NCBI GenBank assembly: GCA_016845345.1 | Contig: JAERSV010000091.1 | Coordinates: forward strand, 1 to 38,031 | Length of the DNA stretch: 38,031 nucleotides | Source of the DNA: Methanobacteriota archaeon | GTDB lineage: Archaea; Thermoplasmatota; Poseidoniia; Poseidoniales; Thalassarchaeaceae | Direction: 5' to 3' | The notes under the pieces: model-generated | Told to the model about the DNA's origin: nothing | Databases searched by the model: none | The model's input: only the letters and a program-made list of their open reading frames with translations | Part shown: positions 33,203-38,031 of the stretch, one piece after another | Layout: the number at the start of each line of letters is the position of its first letter | How positions within the stretch are numbered: the stretch's first letter is position 1 | Program-made: the position numbers and the translations under genes

Positions 33203-33227
33203 TTACTCCTATGGAGTAACCATTTTT
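33203..33227 (+). terminator. Hairpin and T-tract after the rhomboid gene
   Basis: TTACTCC-TAT-GGAGTAA (7-bp arms, three-base loop, 33203-33219) is followed by TTTTT at 33223-33227, ten bases after the stop codon. Confidence 0.6.
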
Positions 33228-33251
33228 GGAGCAAACCGACTTCAATCGTGC

Positions 33252-33281
33252 TTATATCACACTTCGGAGTCTTAGACTCCG
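33252..33281 (+). promoter_or_regulatory. TATA-like box with overlapping palindrome ahead of the subtilase
   Basis: TTATATCA at 33252-33259 would place transcription start near 33283. Between them is the palindrome CGGAGTCT-T-AGACTCCG (33265-33281), 8-bp arms around one base, exactly where archaeal repressors block polymerase. The ribosome site GGGGGGATGA and the TTG start follow. Confidence 0.55.
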
Positions 33282-33296
33282 TTGGGGGGATGATTC

Positions 33297-36200
33297 TTGT
33301 CAAGCCGGATTAACAGAACCGCAGTTCTCCTAGTGCTGTTGATGCTTGCTCCTTGCATCACAGTGGTTTTTTCTTCCACTAGCCAAAATTCATCATTGGA
33401 CATTCAATCTGATGATGCACAAACCTCTTCTTCCCCTATACCTCAGCCACCAATCCTAGTTGAGGGATTACCTCCTCTATTCTGTTCTGAAACAGAAATC
33501 TGTCCAACTCCTGTTCGTCTGCCAGAAATCCCAGTGGACAGTTGGAGCCATGAAGACCATCAATGGTGGTTTAGATATGGTCCGGATTTAGATTGGAATG
33601 GAATGGATGACAGACTCCAATACATCTTGGCTGATGTATATCCTTCACAATCACCAACTGCAATAATTGGTGATGATGGTGAACTAACCCTTGCCCTTGT
33701 AATTGATTTTGCTTGGCATCCAGAAGAAAGAGAATTAGCCCAAGTTAGAGAAATTTTGCTTGAGCATGGTTGGGTTGATGAAGACGGTGGTGCAAGATTT
33801 TTCACAGTTGGTGAAATCGATTCAATAATTGTAGACAAAGTTCCTCAAAGCGCATTAATGGATATTTATCATCTGAACGGAGTGGTCGTGATTGAGCAAC
33901 AAAACGTGATGGTCCCCTCTATGGCAGTTGCTTCCAAAGCAATCAAAGCAAGAAGTAGTGAAAACTACACAAGTGGTGCCGATATGGCGGGTATTCGTGG
34001 TGACGGGGTTGTTATTGCGATTCTAGATTCAGGCGTGGATAATGAACATCGCTCACTCAATGATTTCGACGATTTAAACGATGACCCTGACGGTGATGCA
34101 ACTTCGTACGCCGACCAAAAATGGTTGGCAGGTTTTGATTCTACAGATTCTTTGAATAGTCAAACAACAGATGGTTCAATTGACCCTGATGATACAGCAG
34201 GGCATGGTTCTCATGTTGCTGGAATAGCACTTGGAACTGGTGATGCTAGTCGGAATCACATTGGAATTGCGCCAGGCGCTTACCTTGTCGATGTCAAGGT
34301 GTTCACCGACATTGGGCGTTCAAATTCTCAATACACTATCGCAGGTATGAACTGGACAATCAATAACAAAAATACCGATTGGGGAAATAATGCTTCAAGC
34401 AATGGCATTGATATTATGTCAATGTCTTTTGGTAGGGCACGCTCACCAATAGGTGGCCAAGATACTGGTGATAATGGTTCAGATGCTGAGGCGCGTTTGG
34501 TCAATGATGCATGGGATGCAGGAATAGTTCCTGTTTGTGCAATGGGGAATGATGGCGCCAACTATGTTGCATCTCCTGCTTCTGCTGACCGTTGTATTGC
34601 TGTTGCCGCCTCCGATGATCGTGATACCGTAATAAGAACTGATGACATCGTTGCAGATTACTCAAACTATGGCCCTCGTAATGATGATGGTGATGAAGAT
34701 TCATGGGATGAGTTGAAGCCAGATGTAATCGCTCCGGGGACAGATATTTCTTCAGTGCAACATGCTGCCAGTGGACCCATTGGTGGTGGGGCTGTATTAG
34801 CAGATGATTCGTATACTGAGATGTCTGGTACTAGTATGTCTACTCCTGTAGTATCAGGATTATGTGCTTTGATTTTAGAAGCAAATCCTCATTTTGAGCC
34901 TGCTGATGTCAAATCAGCTCTTCAGAATAGTAGCGAATTTATTGTTGATGAAATTGAAACAATCAATGGTCAATCATGGAATGCAAGTGAAGGATTTGGC
35001 AGAGTTGATGCCATGATGGTGCTAAGTGGTGGTGGAAGTGGTGGTCGTTGGACAAATCTCCATTTACCGGATAATGGAACATGGATGAATGCAGGTGATA
35101 CCTATCGTTTACGCGGTAATGCTTCAATTCCAGCAGAAGAAATATTTGATTCAAACAATAGTATCGTTTCGGTTAAGGTATCAGCAAGATACACCTATTG
35201 GACATGGAAATCTATACCGCCAAGCCAACCCGGATACCCAGGTAAATGGGAACTCAATAATAGGACGGCATTTACCTGGTTAAATGCGACTGGTGTTGAC
35301 AATTGGACATTTGATTTCACTCCTGAATTATGGCATGATGGTGCTGGACTTTACATGGAAGTTCGAGCATTGGATAATTTAGGAAGATGGTCACAACCAG
35401 CATGGGCCGAATACAAAATTGGTGAAACCACACTAACTCTGATTGAGCCTAGCGGGCATGGCTCAGTATCTGGGGATGTTGAACTAAAAGGTGAATACAA
35501 GGCTGTTTATGGTCAGAGAATTGAATATCGAATCGGTTCAGCAGGTGAATGGAAATTAGCAACAGATAATATTGAATATCCCTATATTTGTCTTGAACCA
35601 AACAAAGATACGTGTGACGCAATGGACTGGTCAGCAACTTGGGATTCAACTGAGGTGTATGATGGTGGTTGGGTTCTATACATTCGGCTAGTATCAGATA
35701 ATGGCATAATCAGTGACCCAATTGACCGTTATATCAATGTGGATAACATACCAGCAGCATCAGACCTTGAGCCGGTTAGTGACATTGTTATCACTGAGAA
35801 TGGAATTCCTCTGAGTGATGCTTTTGTTAATTCATACCTAAATGCGGAAGTCACAATTCGCAATAGCGGAGATGCTCATGCAAGAAACTTTGATGTTATC
35901 TTACTTGATGATGGTGCTCAAGTAGCAGTTCAAACGATTAGTAAACTAGATTCAACTAAAACCCTCACCCTAAACCTTGGATTCCACCCGACAACAGCAG
36001 GTTCTCATAATCTTGAGGTAATCATTGACCCGGGTGACCAAGAAGAGGAATCACGTGAGGACAATAATGTCGCTTCAACAAGTTTCACAATAAATAACAG
36101 GCCAAGTGGGGTCGACCTCGCAATACGTCAAGGTGCTGCAATTACCAATCCGTCGGTATCAAATCCAAATGGTGATGTAACCATAGATATTCGAGTTGAA

Positions 36201-38031
36201 AATCTCGCCGGAGACGGCTCTTCAGGTGCAACATTCAGTTTAGAAAAATGGAGTGAATTAGGATGGGAGTCCTTGGAGAGTGGGCGCAGTCTGAATATTG
36301 TTCCCGGTGCAGGTTTTGTTGATGTCCCATTCACTTTACATGAAGGCACACTTGACCCTGGGATGGTAAAATTCCGGGCTACGGTTTCCCTTGAAGGCAG
36401 TCAAGATTTAAATCTAGAAAATAACCAACTTGAATTCACTTTACTAGTCGATGAGGCTCAGTTACAAGGTGCAAGAAGTTTGGACCTACCGGGTGGCCAT
36501 GAAGTGCTCGGATTCTTCGGTCTTAGGGGAGAAAATCTAATGTTCACGGGCGAAGGTTCCTCGCTCTGGGTACACCGTATTAATTCTCAATATGATTTGA
36601 TAACTTGCCTTGAATTAGAAAATGATTGGGCCGGTGAATTCACAATAGATAATGGTGAATCGGATAGTGCTTATGTCAGTTGGACTCGTAGATACACCGA
36701 CCAATTTGGTGTGACTCTTTCAACCCTAACTTTCTCTTCTGTTGACCTTTCATGCACTTCTTCAGAAAAAATGGATTTGTTGCCCTCACTGATGTTAGCA
36801 GAAGGAACCTACTGGGGCATTGATTTGTCCGTAAATGGTGGTGAAGTGTTGATTGGAGGCTACCACCGCGATTTATTCACTGGTGGAACTTATGATGATG
36901 AGACCTCTATTTTCCTACTTGCAGCAGCATCTCCACTTGATAGTGATTCTTGGAATTTGACTGAGGATATTGTGGATGATTTAGAGCCTCCAACTAACAG
37001 AGAAGGAAGTGTAAAAGTAGCACATGGTGATGATTGGACTCACATCACCTATCAAGCCAACCGAGATGATGAAACAGGGATTGAGAGGGTTGGGACTTTC
37101 TATGCGCATGGTCGGTTGGGCACAGGCAACTGGTCATTCAAAATTGCCGTTGGGGACCAAACCACAATAAGCGAATTAGCCGTTCTTTCAGATAGCGAAG
37201 ATGATTCTGATGTAGTAGTAATGGCATGGCGCGAAGGAACAGGTCAAGACGCTACACTAGTGGTTGTCAGGGCTGATAGCAGTATGCAAACACAAGACAT
37301 GGTTAGTCTATCAGCACCAGGGATGGGAATGATTCAGTTCGTTAAAACCAACCGTGGAATCCAGATGTTCCATGATGCGGTTGGTCCATCAGGGCGGCAA
37401 ATTATCTACTCAATTATTGAGACGGACCAGACTATCATCGGGACACCAATAGGTGAAGGAGAATTGATGAATGCGGGACGTTCTGACATCGCTGGAGAAA
37501 CACACCTGTTTTATCTCTCACCAACTCAAGATTGGCGCGCAAGGATGCTTATTGATGACAGTGCGCTAGAGTCACCAGATAACGGTATAATGGATAGAAT
37601 CAGAATTTGGACAGGACTTGATGCTAGCACCTTTACATTGGCTGTGAGAATTCTTGGAGTTGCTTTAGCGGTTGGGTGCTTGTTAGTATTCTTGGCATCT
37701 GCAGGCATAATCACTCATCGCCGTAGAAAAGGTCCAGCATTAACTGTTGAAATTGAGGACGAGGAGGAAGTAATCGATGTTGATGAGGACCTCGTCAGCA
37801 TAATTGAAGAGGATGAATCCGATGTAGATTCATTCGAGAAATCTGAAAAAGCGAAAATTGATGAAGAAACAGCAACAGATTCAATTGAACAGTCAAGTGA
37901 TAGCGATTTAATTGACGAAGACGATAGAGAAGATGATGGCATGTCTCGTCGCCAGAAGAGAAGACAAGAGCGACGAAAAGCGGCAGAACCCAAGTCTGAA
38001 GAATTACCTCCCCCACCCTCACCAACTGAGT
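33297..38031 (+). CDS. Giant secreted subtilase (S8), C-terminally membrane-anchored; 3' end beyond window
   Basis: At least 1578 aa, open to the right edge. Start is TTG at 33297, after an in-frame TGA and GGGGGGATGA; it gives a signal peptide with TAVLLVLLMLAPCITVVFSS. A pro-region (~35-215) precedes the catalytic domain: Asp244 in VVIAILDSGVDNEH, His303 in GHGSHVAGIALG, Asn418 in CAMGNDGAN and Ser513 in MSGTSMSTPVVSG. Beta-sandwich domains follow, among them a CARDB-like one (~823-930), then a long repeat-poor outer region. A membrane helix (~1450-1472, LGVALAVGCLLVFLASAG) is followed by HRRRK and a cytoplasmic tail, first acidic, then basic (RRQKRRQERRK), then Pro-rich. It probably digests protein outside the cell while tethered to the membrane. 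Confidence 0.92.
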   Translation, partial: MSSRINRTAVLLVLLMLAPCITVVFSSTSQNSSLDIQSDDAQTSSSPIPQPPILVEGLPPLFCSETEICPTPVRLPEIPVDSWSHEDHQWWFRYGPDLDWNGMDDRLQYILADVYPSQSPTAIIGDDGELTLALVIDFAWHPEERELAQVREILLEHGWVDEDGGARFFTVGEIDSIIVDKVPQSALMDIYHLNGVVVIEQQNVMVPSMAVASKAIKARSSENYTSGADMAGIRGDGVVIAILDSGVDNEHRSLNDFDDLNDDPDGDATSYADQKWLAGFDSTDSLNSQTTDGSIDPDDTAGHGSHVAGIALGTGDASRNHIGIAPGAYLVDVKVFTDIGRSNSQYTIAGMNWTINNKNTDWGNNASSNGIDIMSMSFGRARSPIGGQDTGDNGSDAEARLVNDAWDAGIVPVCAMGNDGANYVASPASADRCIAVAASDDRDTVIRTDDIVADYSNYGPRNDDGDEDSWDELKPDVIAPGTDISSVQHAASGPIGGGAVLADDSYTEMSGTSMSTPVVSGLCALILEANPHFEPADVKSALQNSSEFIVDEIETINGQSWNASEGFGRVDAMMVLSGGGSGGRWTNLHLPDNGTWMNAGDTYRLRGNASIPAEEIFDSNNSIVSVKVSARYTYWTWKSIPPSQPGYPGKWELNNRTAFTWLNATGVDNWTFDFTPELWHDGAGLYMEVRALDNLGRWSQPAWAEYKIGETTLTLIEPSGHGSVSGDVELKGEYKAVYGQRIEYRIGSAGEWKLATDNIEYPYICLEPNKDTCDAMDWSATWDSTEVYDGGWVLYIRLVSDNGIISDPIDRYINVDNIPAASDLEPVSDIVITENGIPLSDAFVNSYLNAEVTIRNSGDAHARNFDVILLDDGAQVAVQTISKLDSTKTLTLNLGFHPTTAGSHNLEVIIDPGDQEEESREDNNVASTSFTINNRPSGVDLAIRQGAAITNPSVSNPNGDVTIDIRVENLAGDGSSGATFSLEKWSELGWESLESGRSLNIVPGAGFVDVPFTLHEGTLDPGMVKFRATVSLEGSQDLNLENNQLEFTLLVDEAQLQGARSLDLPGGHEVLGFFGLRGENLMFTGEGSSLWVHRINSQYDLITCLELENDWAGEFTIDNGESDSAYVSWTRRYTDQFGVTLSTLTFSSVDLSCTSSEKMDLLPSLMLAEGTYWGIDLSVNGGEVLIGGYHRDLFTGGTYDDETSIFLLAAASPLDSDSWNLTEDIVDDLEPPTNREGSVKVAHGDDWTHITYQANRDDETGIERVGTFYAHGRLGTGNWSFKIAVGDQTTISELAVLSDSEDDSDVVVMAWREGTGQDATLVVVRADSSMQTQDMVSLSAPGMGMIQFVKTNRGIQMFHDAVGPSGRQIIYSIIETDQTIIGTPIGEGELMNAGRSDIAGETHLFYLSPTQDWRARMLIDDSALESPDNGIMDRIRIWTGLDASTFTLAVRILGVALAVGCLLVFLASAGIITHRRRKGPALTVEIEDEEEVIDVDEDLVSIIEEDESDVDSFEKSEKAKIDEETATDSIEQSSDSDLIDEDDREDDGMSRRQKRRQERRKAAEPKSEELPPPPSPTE

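Noticed and set aside
33290-33311. ATG at 33290 as the start of the subtilase
   Set aside because: That frame stops after seven codons; the TTG at 33297 opens the long frame and yields a proper signal peptide.
1-38031. Prophage, insertion sequence or integrated element
   Set aside because: No integrase, transposase, terminal repeats or sharp composition break was seen; the bacterial-like genes lie singly among archaeal ones.

Overview
The window looks like a piece of a marine Group II euryarchaeon (Candidatus Poseidoniales/Thalassarchaea). The core informational genes are archaeal: Nop5 and fibrillarin for box C/D RNPs, transcription factor S, the exosome cap protein Csl4, NMD3 and a METTL5-like RNA methylase. 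They are mixed with bacterial-looking genes (Fpg, RmuC, IcmF, SMUG1, Ccm, an M23 protein) and large secreted proteins, which is typical of that lineage. Base composition is moderately AT-rich. Genes are tightly packed, GTG and TTG starts are common, and I saw no tRNA, rRNA, CRISPR array or insertion sequence. The taxonomic call is inference from gene content.

Layout. 1-0.94 kb (minus): start of an ABC exporter, cut by the window edge, behind transcription factor S. 1.1-3.8 kb (plus): nop5-flpA-fpg. 4.1-5.6 kb (plus): two small membrane proteins that look like aquaporin-fold relatives without NPA motifs, each followed by a strong hairpin/poly-T terminator. 5.7-7.2 kb: a lineage-specific membrane protein with an internal duplication. 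7.2-11.2 kb (minus): icmF (fused isobutyryl-CoA mutase) and pepE. 11.4-13.9 kb: a multi-span membrane protein converging on an acyl-CoA synthetase.

14.0-21.3 kb is a long minus-strand cluster, transcribed in the order asd, a Pro/Ala-linker protein, a small zinc-ribbon protein, the METTL5-like methylase, Csl4 fused to zinc knuckle-RRM-RGG, a COG1031 radical SAM protein and a SMUG1-type uracil-DNA glycosylase. Several junctions touch or overlap, suggesting one transcript devoted mainly to RNA processing and nucleic-acid repair. 21.4-23.7 kb (plus): rmuC and a sugar-nucleotide epimerase. 23.7-26.9 kb (minus): a DPM1-like glycosyltransferase and a large GT-C-like membrane protein. These two and the epimerase form a surface-glycan locus.

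27.0-32.1 kb: an M23-family protein without signal peptide (plus) converges on a minus-strand cluster that reads ccmAB fusion, ccmC, ccmD-like, nmd3, phosphoglucose/phosphomannose isomerase. 32.1-38.0 kb (plus): a rhomboid protease, then a very large TTG-initiated secreted subtilase with a C-terminal membrane anchor and acidic tail that runs off the right edge.

The observations most worth following are the Csl4-RRM-RGG architecture and its gene cluster, the paired NPA-less aquaporin-like proteins, near-perfect palindromes in several divergent or upstream regions (strongest at 21365-21405), the rhomboid/anchored-subtilase pairing, the ccmAB fusion with a tiny ccmD-like gene, and a TFS gene that lacks any canonical in-frame start codon.
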